Assembly (NCBI RefSeq): GCF_021245805.1 | Contig: NZ_JAJJNF010000001.1 | Coordinates: 558,001-622,000 of the forward strand | Source of the DNA: Mangrovimonas futianensis | GTDB taxonomy: Bacteria; Bacteroidota; Bacteroidia; Flavobacteriales; Flavobacteriaceae | DNA length: 64,000 bases | Reading direction: 5' to 3' | Shown here: positions 32,912 to 42,355 of the stretch, piece after piece | Position numbering within the stretch: the stretch's first letter is position 1 | Layout of the letters: every line of letters begins with the position of its first letter | Notes under the pieces: model-generated | The model's database searches: none | Told to the model about the DNA's origin: nothing | Seen by the model: the letters and a program-made list of their open reading frames with translations, nothing else | Position numbers and translations under genes: made by a program

Positions 32912-35890
32912 TTATCCTACAATATTGACAATTTTACCAGGAACTACAATCACTTTTTTAGGGGTACGACCTTGTAACTGCTCTTGGGTTTTATCATATT
33001 CCAATACCGCCTTTTCTATGTCTTCCTTGCTCATATCCATAGGAAGTTCCATGGTGAAACGCATTTTACCATTAAAGGAAATGGGATAGTTCTTGCTGCT
33101 CTCCACCAAATGGGATTCGTCAAATTGAGGAAATGCTACCGTAGAGATACTGCCTTCATGACCCAATTGGCTCCACAATTCTTCGGTGATATGGGGTGCA
33201 TATGGCGAAATCAATACCAACAAAGACTCTAAAATCGCTCTACTAGTACATTTTTGAGCTGTCAACTCATTCACAGCAATCATAAAGGTCGAAACCGAGG
33301 TATTAAAAGAGAAGTTCTCGATGTCCTCTTCTACCTTTTTAATGGTTTTATGCAAGGTCTTTAAACTGTCTTTAGATGGTTCAGCATCGGTGACTTTGAT
33401 GCCGTTATCATCTACATACAACTTCCAAAGTTTCTTCAAGAATCCATGAACCCCTGTGATACCAGCCGTATTCCAAGGCTTGTATTGCTCTAAAGGCCCC
33501 AAGAACATTTCGTACAATCTTAAACTGTCTGCCCCATATTCTTGACAGATGTTGTCTGGATTAACAACGTTGTATTTAGACTTGGACATTTTTTCAACTT
33601 CGCGACCGACTTTAAAAGTTCCGTCTTCCTCGGTTATAAATTGAGCATCTTTAAATTCTGGACGCCAATTTTTAAAAGCCTCCACATCTAACTCATCTGA
33701 AGCGTTTACAAAGGAAACATCAGCATGTATTTTAGATGTATTAAAATCTACATTCGCGTAAGACTCTGGAAATTCCGCTAATAATTTAGATTCAATTGAT
33801 TTTTTAACATCAGAAAGCAATTCGGAAGCATCCTTTTGTTCAAATAAAGGCTCACTGATAAAAACAATATTTTCTAAAATCAAATTAGAGCAAAAATCTT
33901 TAATTTCCTTTGAATCATATATTTCGTCTCCCATTAAAATCTCAGGAATTGCTCTATTAACAAAAGCACTTGTTCCCAAAATCATTCCTTGGTTAATAAG
34001 TTTTTTGGCAAACTCATCTACTTGCACATAACCACGATCTTTTAAAAACTTGGTCCAGAAACGGGCATACAATAAGTGGCCGGTAGCATGCTCGCTACCA
34101 CCAATATATAAATCCACATTTTGCCAATAGTCCAAAGCTTCTTTGCTAGCAAAAGCCTCATCATTATGCGCATCCATATATCTAAAGAAATACCACGAAC
34201 TTCCAGCCCAACCCGGCATGGTGTTCAATTCCAATGGAAATATGGTTTTGTTATCGATCAACTCATTGCTAACCACCTCAGCAGTTTCGGTATTCCAAGC
34301 CCATACATCGGCACGACCTAATGGCGGCTCTCCTTCTTCGGTTGGCAAATACTTTTCAACCTCTGGTAAAGTAATGGGCAAATGTTTGGCCTCAATCATT
34401 TGAGGCATTCCGTTCACATAATACACTGGGAAAGGTTCTCCCCAATAACGCTGACGGCTAAATACCGCATCACGCAAACGGTAATTGGTTTTTCCTTGCC
34501 CCTGACCTAGTTTTTCAAGTTCCTCAATGGCTTTTTTGGTAGCTTGCTTGTAGTTTAATCCGTTAAGGAAATCACTATTCCCAATGACGGTGTTTTCTTT
34601 ATCAGCAAACGCTTCTTCAGAAATATCAACCCCTTCAAAAATATTAGGAATGGCGATATTAAAATGCTTCGCAAAATCGTAATCACGTTGATCGCCACAT
34701 GGAACTGCCATGACAGCCCCTGTTCCATAACTCGCCAACACGTAGTCACCAATCCAAATCGGAACCGGCTCTTTTGTAAATGGATGTTCGGCATAGGCAC
34801 CTGTAAACACCCCTGAAATGGTTTTAACATCAGCCATACGCTCACGTTCGCTGCGTTTGGCTGTTTTTTCTATATAGGCTTCTACCTCCGCCTGTTGTTC
34901 TGGCGTGGTAATTTTTGATACTAAATCGTGCTCTGGGGCCAAGGTCATAAAACTCACCCCGAAAATGGTATCAGGGCGCGTGGTGAATACTTCAATCGTA
35001 TCTTCATGATCCTTGACATTGAAAACCACTGAAGCCCCTACCGATTTCCCGATCCAATTACGCTGACTTTCTTTAAGAGAATCGGTCCAATCGATGGTTT
35101 CCAATCCTTGCAACAAACGTTCTGCATAAGCCGAAATACGCATGCTCCATTGTGTCATTTTCTTTCTGACCACAGGATGACCACCTCTTTCAGAAACTCC
35201 GTTGACTATTTCGTCATTAGCTAACACGGTTCCCAAAGCCGGACACCAGTTAACTTCGGTTTCCGCTAAGTAAGTCAATCTATATTTTAATAAGATTTCT
35301 TGTTGCTTTTCTGAAGACCAGCTGTTCCAATCTTCAGCAGAGAAACTAGGCGTATCCTCATCACAAACAGCATCTACTTTAGCATTTCCAGCACGCTCAA
35401 ACTCTTTGATCAATTCTGAAATGTCTTCGGCCTTGTTATCGATGTTGCAGTAATAGGAATTAAACAACTGAATGAAAATCCACTGCGTCCATTTGTAATA
35501 ATCCGGATTGCTGGTACGCACTTCGCGTGACCAATCAAATGAAAATCCAATTTGATCCAACTGACGTCGATAGGTCGCAATGTTTTCCTCGGTAGTCACC
35601 GCAGGGTGTTGCCCAGTCTGTATAGCATATTGCTCTGCCGGCAAACCAAAGCTATCATACCCTTGAGGATGTAAGACATTAAAGCCTTTATGGCGTTTGT
35701 AACGCGCATAAATATCAGAAGCGATATACCCTAGGGGATGCCCCACATGCAATCCCGCTCCAGAAGGATAAGGAAACATGTCCAAGACATAATACTTAGG
35801 TTTATCACTATGGTTTTCGGCTTTAAAGGTTTGGTTCTCGGCCCAGTATGCTTGCCATTTGGCTTCGATGTCGTTGAAATTGTATTTCAT
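32912..35890 (-). CDS. leuS: leucyl-tRNA synthetase
   Basis: 992 residues, about 130 longer than the E. coli enzyme. HIGH motif is PYPSGAGLHVGHPLGY; KMSKS is EVEKMSKSKYN near residue 780; the editing domain has the TTRPDTIFG threonine-rich motif. Two insertions account for the extra length: one at about 150-200 (charged, after NCIDNKAEDI) and one at about 640-760 between GMILGTSAFVNRA and the KMSKS loop. Insertions at both places occur in other Bacteroidota LeuRS, but the first half of the second looks divergent and AT-rich here. Confidence 0.96.
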   Translation of the reverse strand: MKYNFNDIEAKWQAYWAENQTFKAENHSDKPKYYVLDMFPYPSGAGLHVGHPLGYIASDIYARYKRHKGFNVLHPQGYDSFGLPAEQYAIQTGQHPAVTTEENIATYRRQLDQIGFSFDWSREVRTSNPDYYKWTQWIFIQLFNSYYCNIDNKAEDISELIKEFERAGNAKVDAVCDEDTPSFSAEDWNSWSSEKQQEILLKYRLTYLAETEVNWCPALGTVLANDEIVNGVSERGGHPVVRKKMTQWSMRISAYAERLLQGLETIDWTDSLKESQRNWIGKSVGASVVFNVKDHEDTIEVFTTRPDTIFGVSFMTLAPEHDLVSKITTPEQQAEVEAYIEKTAKRSERERMADVKTISGVFTGAYAEHPFTKEPVPIWIGDYVLASYGTGAVMAVPCGDQRDYDFAKHFNIAIPNIFEGVDISEEAFADKENTVIGNSDFLNGLNYKQATKKAIEELEKLGQGQGKTNYRLRDAVFSRQRYWGEPFPVYYVNGMPQMIEAKHLPITLPEVEKYLPTEEGEPPLGRADVWAWNTETAEVVSNELIDNKTIFPLELNTMPGWAGSSWYFFRYMDAHNDEAFASKEALDYWQNVDLYIGGSEHATGHLLYARFWTKFLKDRGYVQVDEFAKKLINQGMILGTSAFVNRAIPEILMGDEIYDSKEIKDFCSNLILENIVFISEPLFEQKDASELLSDVKKSIESKLLAEFPESYANVDFNTSKIHADVSFVNASDELDVEAFKNWRPEFKDAQFITEEDGTFKVGREVEKMSKSKYNVVNPDNICQEYGADSLRLYEMFLGPLEQYKPWNTAGITGVHGFLKKLWKLYVDDNGIKVTDAEPSKDSLKTLHKTIKKVEEDIENFSFNTSVSTFMIAVNELTAQKCTSRAILESLLVLISPYAPHITEELWSQLGHEGSISTVAFPQFDESHLVESSKNYPISFNGKMRFTMELPMDMSKEDIEKAVLEYDKTQEQLQGRTPKKVIVVPGKIVNIVG

Positions 35891-35916
35891 CGTTGAGTTT
35901 CTGCTTTTTAAAAGCG

Positions 35917-35924
35917 CAAATTTA
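35917..35924 (-). promoter_or_regulatory. -7 promoter element of leuS (TAAATTTG on the minus strand)
   Basis: A perfect box 26 bases upstream of the leuS start; the leader is too short for an attenuator. Confidence 0.6.
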
Positions 35925-36016
35925 CGGTTAATATAACAATGTTGAAAGTTTAAACGTTGTAAAGGTTAGGTTAAGAGATTTCTTTATATTTTTACAGAGT
36001 TAACCCTACATATTCT

Positions 36017-36895
36017 ATGAGTTCATCGTTTGAAAGGTATCAAAAACGCCGATTGATTTCTTCTTATTTTTCTGTAGTACTAAGCATCGCCCTTGTGTTG
36101 TTTCTATTGGGTCTTTTGGGGCTTTTGGTTTTGAATGCTAAAAAAGTTTCAGACCATTTTAAAGAACAAGTGGTTTTGACCATCTACTTGAAAGACACAG
36201 CCAAAGAGGTTGAAGTGAAGCAAATGGAGAAAAGTCTTGCCATGGCAGATTATGTAAAATCCACAGAATATGTTTCCAAAGAGCAGGCTGCCGAATCTAT
36301 GAAAGCCGAAAACGGGGAAGATTTTATGGAATTCCTTGGTTTTAATCCGCTTTTAAACTCGATTGATGTACACATCAAAGCCGATTATGTGACCGAAGAA
36401 CAACTGAAACTCATAGCCGATGAAACCACTTCAAAAAGCTTTGTAGATGAAGTGCGTTATGACAATGATCTGGTTACCCTTATGAACAACAACGTCAAGA
36501 AAATAAGCTTTTGGATTTTAGTGATCAGCGGTCTGTTTACCGTGATTGCCGTGTTATTGATTAACAGCTCCATCAGACTTTCGGTATATTCCAAACGGTT
36601 TACTATCAAAACTATGCAAATGGTGGGAGCCACCAAAAAATTCATTAGACGTCCGTTTGTTTGGAAGAGTGTACGTTTAGGTATTATTGGGGCCGTTGTT
36701 GCACTTATTGGAATGGCTGTTGTGTTGTACTACATTGACAAAACGTTCCCCGAATTGGAATTTTTGAAAAACCAAATACTGATTGCTTCGTTATTTTTAG
36801 GTGTTTTTGCCATGGGGATTGTCATCACCTGGATCAGTACCTTTATTGCCACACAACGATTCTTGAATTTAAAAACAGATCAGTTGTATTACTAA
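36017..36895 (+). CDS. ftsX: FtsX-like cell-division permease
   Basis: 292 residues: N-terminal transmembrane helix, a periplasmic ECD (about 50-170), and three C-terminal helices (about 173-285), the FtsX topology. In the divisome FtsX pairs with the ATPase FtsE and controls peptidoglycan hydrolases. FtsE is not adjacent. First of a run of plus-strand genes ending in truB. Confidence 0.92.
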   Translation: MSSSFERYQKRRLISSYFSVVLSIALVLFLLGLLGLLVLNAKKVSDHFKEQVVLTIYLKDTAKEVEVKQMEKSLAMADYVKSTEYVSKEQAAESMKAENGEDFMEFLGFNPLLNSIDVHIKADYVTEEQLKLIADETTSKSFVDEVRYDNDLVTLMNNNVKKISFWILVISGLFTVIAVLLINSSIRLSVYSKRFTIKTMQMVGATKKFIRRPFVWKSVRLGIIGAVVALIGMAVVLYYIDKTFPELEFLKNQILIASLFLGVFAMGIVITWISTFIATQRFLNLKTDQLYY

Positions 36896-36903
36896 TTTGA
36901 GTC

Positions 36904-37251
36904 ATGAAAAAAATATTCTACATCTTTCTTTTATTGTTTGCGGTGTTTATTTTTTTCATTGCCAAATCAAACATCATCTCAGATCCAAAACCTGAGGAAT
37001 GTGCTAGTCAAACGGTACAGATTGTTGAGATTTATGAAGGTTCCTCTCATGATATTGTCTTTAAGGATGGCAGCGGGGATTTATACTACATTAACCGGGG
37101 TCTGGAAAGAGGCCTAAATTTAGATAGCCTTAACAAGCAAATTTTAAATAAATCCGTTACTTTGCAACTGCCAAAGCTGTTTTGGGGCACTTCTGAACAT
37201 ATTGCCCAAATACAGCTAGGAAACCAGATTATTTTTACCGAATTCAATTGA
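36904..37251 (+). CDS. small membrane-anchored hypothetical protein
   Basis: 115 residues: one N-terminal hydrophobic segment (about 4-22, signal anchor or signal peptide) and a beta-rich domain of about 85 residues. No family recognised. It sits 8 bases after ftsX and 2 bases before the DUF3098 gene, so it belongs to the ftsX-uppP-truB operon. Low-complexity features are absent and its composition matches the neighbours. Confidence 0.7.
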   Translation: MKKIFYIFLLLFAVFIFFIAKSNIISDPKPEECASQTVQIVEIYEGSSHDIVFKDGSGDLYYINRGLERGLNLDSLNKQILNKSVTLQLPKLFWGTSEHIAQIQLGNQIIFTEFN

Positions 37252-37253
37252 TT

Positions 37254-37508
37254 ATGGGAGAGAAAAAACGTAGAGAAGAAGCCAAAGGGCAATTCCTTTT
37301 TGGGAAAAAGAACTACAAATTCATGCTTATTGGTTTAGCCTTTATTGCCGTTGGTTTTATTTTGATGTCTGGTGGCGGAAGCGACGATCCCAATGTCTTC
37401 AATCCTGATATTTTTAGTTTTAGACGTATTCGATTGGCCCCTACTCTTGTTTTGATTGGGTTTGCCATTGAAGTTTATGCCATCTTGGTCAACCCAGACA
37501 AAGACTAA
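37254..37508 (+). CDS. DUF3098 membrane protein
   Basis: 84 residues with two transmembrane helices around a short loop (FGKKNYKFMLIGLAFIAVG ... PTLVLIGFAIEVYAIL). DUF3098 is a Bacteroidota family regularly placed between ftsX and uppP; its function is unknown. The start is the ATG at 37254 rather than the TTG two codons earlier. Confidence 0.88.
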   Translation: MGEKKRREEAKGQFLFGKKNYKFMLIGLAFIAVGFILMSGGGSDDPNVFNPDIFSFRRIRLAPTLVLIGFAIEVYAILVNPDKD

Positions 37509-37548
37509 CTGGCTTCTCATTACTTAAACTGCAACCATACCAATTTTC

Positions 37549-38343
37549 ATGGACATCATTGATTCAATCATTTTAGGTATTATACAAGGACTTACCGAGT
37601 TTTTACCTGTATCTTCCAGCGGCCATTTGGAACTGGGAAAAGCCATTCTAGGGGATAATTCCGTACCTAAGGAAAGTCTGTTGTTTACCGTTGTATTACA
37701 CTTTGCAACAGCATTGAGCACCTTGGTTATTTTCAGAAAAGACATTTACAACATTATCAAAGGAATTTTAAAATTCCAATGGAATGACGATTTACAATTT
37801 GCGGTTAAAATCGGTATTTCCATGATTCCAGCAGTCATTATAGGCTTATTGTTCCAAGAAGAATTGGAAAGTCTGTTCAGTGGAAACATTCTGTTGGTAG
37901 GCTTGATGCTATTGGTTACAGCAGCCCTTTTATTCTTGGCAGATCGTGCCAAAGACACACAAAAACCAGTAAGTTTTGCCAATGCCTTTGTGATTGGAAT
38001 ATCACAAGCTATTGCTATGTTGCCCGGTATTTCCAGATCTGGAGCGACCATTTCTACATCTGTATTGCTAGGAAACGACAAAACCAAAGCCGCTAGATTT
38101 TCTTTCTTAATGGTGGTCCCTTTAATATTAGGGAAAATTGCAAAAGATATTTTAGGGGGCGAATTAACTTATGAAGCTACCAACTTTATGCCTTTGACCA
38201 TAGGTTTTATTGCTGCCTTTGTATCAGGGTTATTTGCTTGCACCTGGATGATTTCTTTGGTAAGAAAAAGCAAACTCACCTATTTTGCAGTCTATTGTGC
38301 CATCGTTGGTTTAATTGCCATCATTTATTCATTCACAAGCTAA
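37549..38343 (+). CDS. uppP: undecaprenyl-diphosphate phosphatase
   Basis: 264 residues, BacA/UppP family with about eight helices. Motifs: GIIQGLTEFLPVSSSGHLEL (glutamate-rich first motif) and LPGISRSGATISTS (second, PGxSRSxxT). It recycles undecaprenyl pyrophosphate for peptidoglycan and other glycans. Its stop overlaps the truB start (TAATG). Confidence 0.96.
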   Translation: MDIIDSIILGIIQGLTEFLPVSSSGHLELGKAILGDNSVPKESLLFTVVLHFATALSTLVIFRKDIYNIIKGILKFQWNDDLQFAVKIGISMIPAVIIGLLFQEELESLFSGNILLVGLMLLVTAALLFLADRAKDTQKPVSFANAFVIGISQAIAMLPGISRSGATISTSVLLGNDKTKAARFSFLMVVPLILGKIAKDILGGELTYEATNFMPLTIGFIAAFVSGLFACTWMISLVRKSKLTYFAVYCAIVGLIAIIYSFTS

Positions 38344-39029
38344 TGATAACGGGAGAAGATTTTAAAAACGGACAGGTGCTGCTCATTGACAAGCCTTTGG
38401 ATTGGACTTCCTTTCAAGTGGTGAACAAGCTTCGTTGGGCAATTAGAAAAAAACACAACCTTAAAAAAATAAAAGTGGGTCACGCAGGAACCCTAGATCC
38501 TTTGGCTACTGGGTTATTGGTCATCTGTACAGGAAAAAAAACCAAGGAAATACAAACCTTCCAAGGTCAGGAAAAAGAATACACCGGAACCATCGTATTG
38601 GGAAGCACGACACCCTCTTATGATTTGGAAACTGAAATTGATCAAACCTTTCCTACCGAGCATATTTCCGAAACCTTGATTCACGAAACCACCAAACAGT
38701 TTATTGGTGACATCCAGCAATTTCCACCTGTATTTTCTGCCATTAAAAAGGAAGGAAAGCGCCTTTACGAATTTGCCAGAGAAGGCAAAGAAGTAGAAAT
38801 TCAATCCAGAATCATTAACATATCAGAATTCGAAATCACCCAAATAAATGGGTTGCATGTAGATTTTAGAGTGGTTTGCAGCAAAGGAACTTACATCCGC
38901 TCTTTGGCCCATGATTTTGGAAAAGCATTGAATTCTGGAGGACATCTTTCAGCTCTCAGACGTACTAGAATTGGCGATTTCTCCATTGAGAATAGCCAGT
39001 CCATTGATAGCTTTTTGGACAACTTATGA
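38343..39029 (+). CDS. truB: tRNA pseudouridine(55) synthase
   Basis: 228 residues. Motifs: GQVLLIDKPLDWTSFQVV, KVGHAGTLDPLATGLLVI (motif with catalytic Asp), and CSKGTYIRSLAHDFG. It makes Psi55 in the T-loop. The PUA-like C-terminal domain of E. coli TruB is missing, as is common in this phylum. The start ATG at 38343 overlaps the uppP stop; longer in-frame extensions lie inside uppP. Confidence 0.95.
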   Translation: MITGEDFKNGQVLLIDKPLDWTSFQVVNKLRWAIRKKHNLKKIKVGHAGTLDPLATGLLVICTGKKTKEIQTFQGQEKEYTGTIVLGSTTPSYDLETEIDQTFPTEHISETLIHETTKQFIGDIQQFPPVFSAIKKEGKRLYEFAREGKEVEIQSRIINISEFEITQINGLHVDFRVVCSKGTYIRSLAHDFGKALNSGGHLSALRRTRIGDFSIENSQSIDSFLDNL

Positions 39030-39094
39030 ACTAAAAACGTGAATTTTACGTATATTTCGTGAAAACTAACGGCATCCAACCCAAATTGTGACGT

Positions 39095-39829
39095 TTGAAT
39101 TTATCTGATAAACATAAGGCCATTCTCATAACAGCACTCATTTCTGGTACTGTTTTGCTCACCGTTTTCAATATGCATTTAAAAAGGCAAAAAGAGGTGC
39201 TTGCAGAAAGCTACTACGAAATGGAGCCTCAAGAAATGCTTGAAGAGCTTAAAAAACTGGAAGAATTGGAAGCCGAGGCAGAAGACAATGCCGCCAATAG
39301 CACCAATAAGGCCATAAACGAAACCAGCACTTACAAACGTTTCGCTCAAGCATACCAACCCATTGAGCCACCTCAAGACTACGAATTAAAAAACACCGAA
39401 ACCACAGATGTATCAGAAGAGCCTATGGAAGATTCCAGTGCTGACAGCGATGCAGGTATCGATGAGGAGACCATGAGTTCTTTCAATGAGGTTAATGCCC
39501 TATTAAAAAAACAACGCAGTAGTGCAGCTCCAGGAGAACAATCGGTTAACAAAAATACAACCATCAGATACTCCCTTAAGGACCGAACTCATGAATACCT
39601 TCCCATTCCTATTTACCTCTGTGAAGATGGCGGAAAAGTGGTCATTAATATAACAGTTAACGAACAGGGCATGGTCACCAAGGCTAACGTGAACGGATCT
39701 ACAAATACCTCAAACGAGTGTTTGGAAGAAAGTGCTTTGGAATATGCCAAAAAGGCCAGATTTAATCCCGATCGGGCTAAAAAAAACCAATTAGGAACCA
39801 TTACATTTTTGTTTAAATCCAAACATTAG
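39095..39829 (+). CDS. TonB-like energy transducer protein
   Basis: 244 residues: one N-terminal transmembrane helix (about 8-25), a long acidic/low-complexity linker (about 40-150) that replaces the usual Pro-rich spacer, and a TonB C-terminal domain (GKVVINITVNEQGMVTKANV ... ALEYAKKARFNPD ... QLGTITFLFK). It may transmit energy to outer-membrane receptors such as the one at 53961-56165. The start must be TTG at 39095: a stop lies two codons upstream and no ATG precedes the helix. Confidence 0.8.
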   Translation: MNLSDKHKAILITALISGTVLLTVFNMHLKRQKEVLAESYYEMEPQEMLEELKKLEELEAEAEDNAANSTNKAINETSTYKRFAQAYQPIEPPQDYELKNTETTDVSEEPMEDSSADSDAGIDEETMSSFNEVNALLKKQRSSAAPGEQSVNKNTTIRYSLKDRTHEYLPIPIYLCEDGGKVVINITVNEQGMVTKANVNGSTNTSNECLEESALEYAKKARFNPDRAKKNQLGTITFLFKSKH

Positions 39830-39871
39830 GTTCCGTTTCTTTCTTATCTTAGTGTCTTAATTTGGCACAAA

Positions 39872-40435
39872 ATGGCGAAACATAAATGTGGCTGGTGTGT
39901 AGGCGACGACCTCTATGAAGCTTACCATGATCAAGAATGGGGCGTTCCTGTTTATGACGACGAAACCCTTTTTGAATTCCTTGTTTTAGAAACCTTTCAA
40001 GCAGGTTTAAGTTGGATTACCATCCTAAGAAAACGCGACAACTTTAGAAAAGCCTTTGATGATTTTGACTATCATAAAATAGCACACTATTCAGAAGAAA
40101 AAATATTGGATCTCCTTCAAGATGCGGGCATCATTAGAAACAAACTGAAAGTACGCGCCACTGTGACCAATGCCCAGGCATTCATGAAAGTCCAGGAAGA
40201 ATTCGGGTCGTTTTCCAAATACATTTGGGGATTTGTAGATGGCAAACCCATTAAAAACAAATTGGATCATTACAAGTCAGCACCTGCTACCACACCACTC
40301 AGCGATGCCATAAGTAAAGATTTAAAGAAACGCGGGTTTAAGTTTGTTGGCTCTACCGTTATTTACGCTCATATGCAGGCTACAGGTATGGTCAATGACC
40401 ATGAAGTGAATTGCTTTAGGTATCAAGAAGTTTAG
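39872..40435 (+). CDS. tag: DNA-3-methyladenine glycosylase I
   Basis: 187 residues. Zinc ligands are at both ends: KCGWC near the start, with YHDQEWGVP, and NDHEVNCFRYQ at the end. The catalytic region is ETFQAGLSWITILRKR. It excises 3-methyladenine from DNA. It ends 1 base before the threonine exporter gene. A second alkylation-damage gene, the ATL at 7.9 kb, is in the same window. Confidence 0.95.
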   Translation: MAKHKCGWCVGDDLYEAYHDQEWGVPVYDDETLFEFLVLETFQAGLSWITILRKRDNFRKAFDDFDYHKIAHYSEEKILDLLQDAGIIRNKLKVRATVTNAQAFMKVQEEFGSFSKYIWGFVDGKPIKNKLDHYKSAPATTPLSDAISKDLKKRGFKFVGSTVIYAHMQATGMVNDHEVNCFRYQEV

Positions 40436-40436
40436 T

Positions 40437-41216
40437 ATGCAACAGGCTAGCAACAATAACGAGCATTTAAACGATCTAGGAGACCTCCTTCTCGAGGTGG
40501 GGACCTTATTGATGAGTGCTGGGGCCAACACAAACAGGATTCGGGTGACCATGAAACGGATTGCCCAAAGCTATCACAACCAAGCCGAATTTCTCATAAC
40601 CCATAGGGCCATCATGTTGACTATCTATGACGAAAAAGGCAAAACCTTTTTCAATCAAGTAAAGCAAACGTATGCCCAGGTCCCCGATTTCACTATGGTA
40701 AGCGGCATCAGTCGTTTAAGCTGGCACATAGTTGAAGAACAATTACCCATGGCCGAAGTTAGGAAAGAAATCGAGCGTTTAAAATCCAAACCCAAATATC
40801 CAAGATGGGTGGTTTTGGCAGCTGTGGCATTCGCCTGTAGTTCCTTTTGCAGGTTAGCGGGAGGCGATCCCCTTGAAATGGGAGCCGTCTTTATTGCAGC
40901 CATTACAGGTCTCTTTCTTAGACAGGAATTAACCAAGAAGAGCTTCAACCCTTATTTCACCGTATTTTTAGCGGCGTTCCTATCCACAATAATCTCTGGA
41001 AGTCTTGGCTATTTTGGGCTTTATGAGCACGATAACATCACCTTAGTAACTTCCATTTTATATTTGATTCCTGGGATTCCATTAATTAATTCCATTTCTG
41101 ATTTCTTGGATGGCTATTCCCTAAACGGATTGGTAAGAGCTGTAAACGGGTTTGTTATTTCCTTTGCCATTGCATCGGGATTATTGATAGCCTTATTAAT
41201 CTATAATTTCGTATAA
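40437..41216 (+). CDS. threonine/serine exporter, N-terminal (DUF1212) subunit
   Basis: 259 residues: a cytoplasmic domain (about 1-115; LLEVGTLLMSAGANTNRI ... MVSGISRLSWHI) and about five transmembrane helices. It is one half of the ThrE-type exporter; the other half is encoded 3 bases downstream. In many bacteria the two halves are one protein, here they are split as in YjjP/YjjB. Confidence 0.9.
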   Translation: MQQASNNNEHLNDLGDLLLEVGTLLMSAGANTNRIRVTMKRIAQSYHNQAEFLITHRAIMLTIYDEKGKTFFNQVKQTYAQVPDFTMVSGISRLSWHIVEEQLPMAEVRKEIERLKSKPKYPRWVVLAAVAFACSSFCRLAGGDPLEMGAVFIAAITGLFLRQELTKKSFNPYFTVFLAAFLSTIISGSLGYFGLYEHDNITLVTSILYLIPGIPLINSISDFLDGYSLNGLVRAVNGFVISFAIASGLLIALLIYNFV

Positions 41217-41219
41217 CGG

Positions 41220-41729
41220 ATGGACTGGATGCACTTTATAGAAAGTTGGTTTTGGTTTGGTTTTGCTGCCTTGGGGTTTGCCATCTTGTTTAACGTTCCC
41301 AAAAGAACCCTAACTGCCATTTTTATGATGGGGGGATTTGGTGGTCTTGTCAAACTGTTATTCTTAGAATGGAATAACGGTGTTATTTTAGGCACTTTAA
41401 TTGCCTCTATCTTTATTGGCTTTGTAAGTATCGCTGCTGCCCATTCCAAGCATTCCCCGCCTTTTGTTTTTGCCATTCCGGCTGTCATTCCTATGGTTCC
41501 CGGGTCTTTTGCCTACCATACCATGAAAGGGATTATCAAACTGGCTTACAACCAAACTCCTGAAGATTTTTTACCGTTGCTCAACGAGACTGTGACCAAT
41601 GGCTTCAAGACCATGTTCATTCTTTTGGCCATTGCTGTAGGGGTGTTTGCCCCTATGTTATTGACCGCAAGGGAATCAGCCAAACAAATAAAAATACCTT
41701 TGTTTAACCATGACAAAAATCAAGACTAA
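41220..41729 (+). CDS. threonine/serine exporter, C-terminal (ThrE_2) subunit
   Basis: 169 residues with four to five membrane helices and the family motif FVFAIPAVIPMVPGSFAY. Partner of the DUF1212 protein encoded just upstream; together they would form a small-molecule exporter (threonine, serine or succinate in known cases). Confidence 0.9.
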   Translation: MDWMHFIESWFWFGFAALGFAILFNVPKRTLTAIFMMGGFGGLVKLLFLEWNNGVILGTLIASIFIGFVSIAAAHSKHSPPFVFAIPAVIPMVPGSFAYHTMKGIIKLAYNQTPEDFLPLLNETVTNGFKTMFILLAIAVGVFAPMLLTARESAKQIKIPLFNHDKNQD

Positions 41730-41795
41730 GGAAGCTTTTTTAACATTCATTTTTTTCGTATCTTAGAGATACTTCACAAACTAATTTATTTAAAA

Positions 41796-42242
41796 ATGAG
41801 AACATTAATCTCCAGTCTGCTATTGGGTTTATTAGTCATTTTTTCGTGTAACAACGATGACGATAGCAGCTCAAACAACACCCAAAATGAAATTGAAAAT
41901 AATGTCACCGCTAGCACTTGGAGGATTACTAAGTTTATTGACTCGGGGGATAACGAAACTGCCAATTTCTCTGGTTACAATTTCAACTTTATGAGCAATG
42001 GTACCGTGAGTGCCTCCAATGGTAGCAACACCTACGAAGGCACTTGGAGCATCACAGATAGTAATAGCAATGATGATAGCCAAGATGACTTGCATTTCAA
42101 TCTGCACTTTAACCTCACCAATAATTTTGAAGATTTAAATGACGACTGGGATTTTATTTCGCAAACGGCTACAAAAATTGAATTGATTGATGTAAGTGGC
42201 GGCAATGGTGGTACGGATTATTTGACATTTGAGAAGAATTAA
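41796..42242 (+). CDS. lipoprotein, lipocalin-like, of unknown function
   Basis: 148 residues: a lipoprotein signal (LLVIFSCNND, Cys about 18), an Asp/Ser/Asn-rich tether, then a beta-rich domain (STWRITKFIDSGDNETANFS, GYNFNFMSNGTVSA, GTWSITDSN) typical of Bacteroidota lipocalin-like lipoproteins. Function unknown. Its last codons and stop fall within a 33-base direct repeat shared with the T9SS gene end at 43912-43944. Confidence 0.82.
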   Translation: MRTLISSLLLGLLVIFSCNNDDDSSSNNTQNEIENNVTASTWRITKFIDSGDNETANFSGYNFNFMSNGTVSASNGSNTYEGTWSITDSNSNDDSQDDLHFNLHFNLTNNFEDLNDDWDFISQTATKIELIDVSGGNGGTDYLTFEKN

Positions 42243-42275
42243 GACTTAACCCACTTAATGACCTGTCGATATCTG
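42234..42275 (-). pseudogene. stub of a lost T9SS gene (last ~13 codons)
   Basis: Read on the minus strand this stretch gives ESRYRQVIKWVKS and a stop, matching the last residues of the T9SS protein at 43917-45005 (TDTKQVIKWVKS). At DNA level 42234-42266 matches 43912-43944 in 30 of 33 positions. The similarity stops near a hairpin at 42286. It is best read as the 3' stub of a second, paralogous T9SS gene cut off by a rearrangement, or as a repeat created when the segment between the copies was inserted. Confidence 0.55.
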
Positions 42276-42285
42276 CTTTCCAATA

Positions 42286-42306
42286 TTGCGGATTTGCAAT
42301 CCGTGA
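42286..42306. repeat. REP-like hairpin
   Basis: CGGATT-TGC-AATCCG, a perfect 6-bp stem with a 3-base loop, extendable by G-T pairs to 9 bp. The loop size and GATT/AATC core resemble the two RAYT-flanking hairpins, but the sequence is a different variant. It ends the T9SS stub. Confidence 0.5.
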
Positions 42307-42355
42307 TTCTGACTTAAATAACAAGAATATCTTATCCCCTTGCACTGATTAAACA

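Noticed and set aside
35891..35916. Leader attenuator or T-box for leuS
   Set aside because: The promoter box leaves a leader of only about 20 bases, too short for such a structure.
39035..39094. ATG start upstream of the TonB-like gene
   Set aside because: A stop codon lies two codons before the TTG at 39095 in that frame, so TTG is the only available start.
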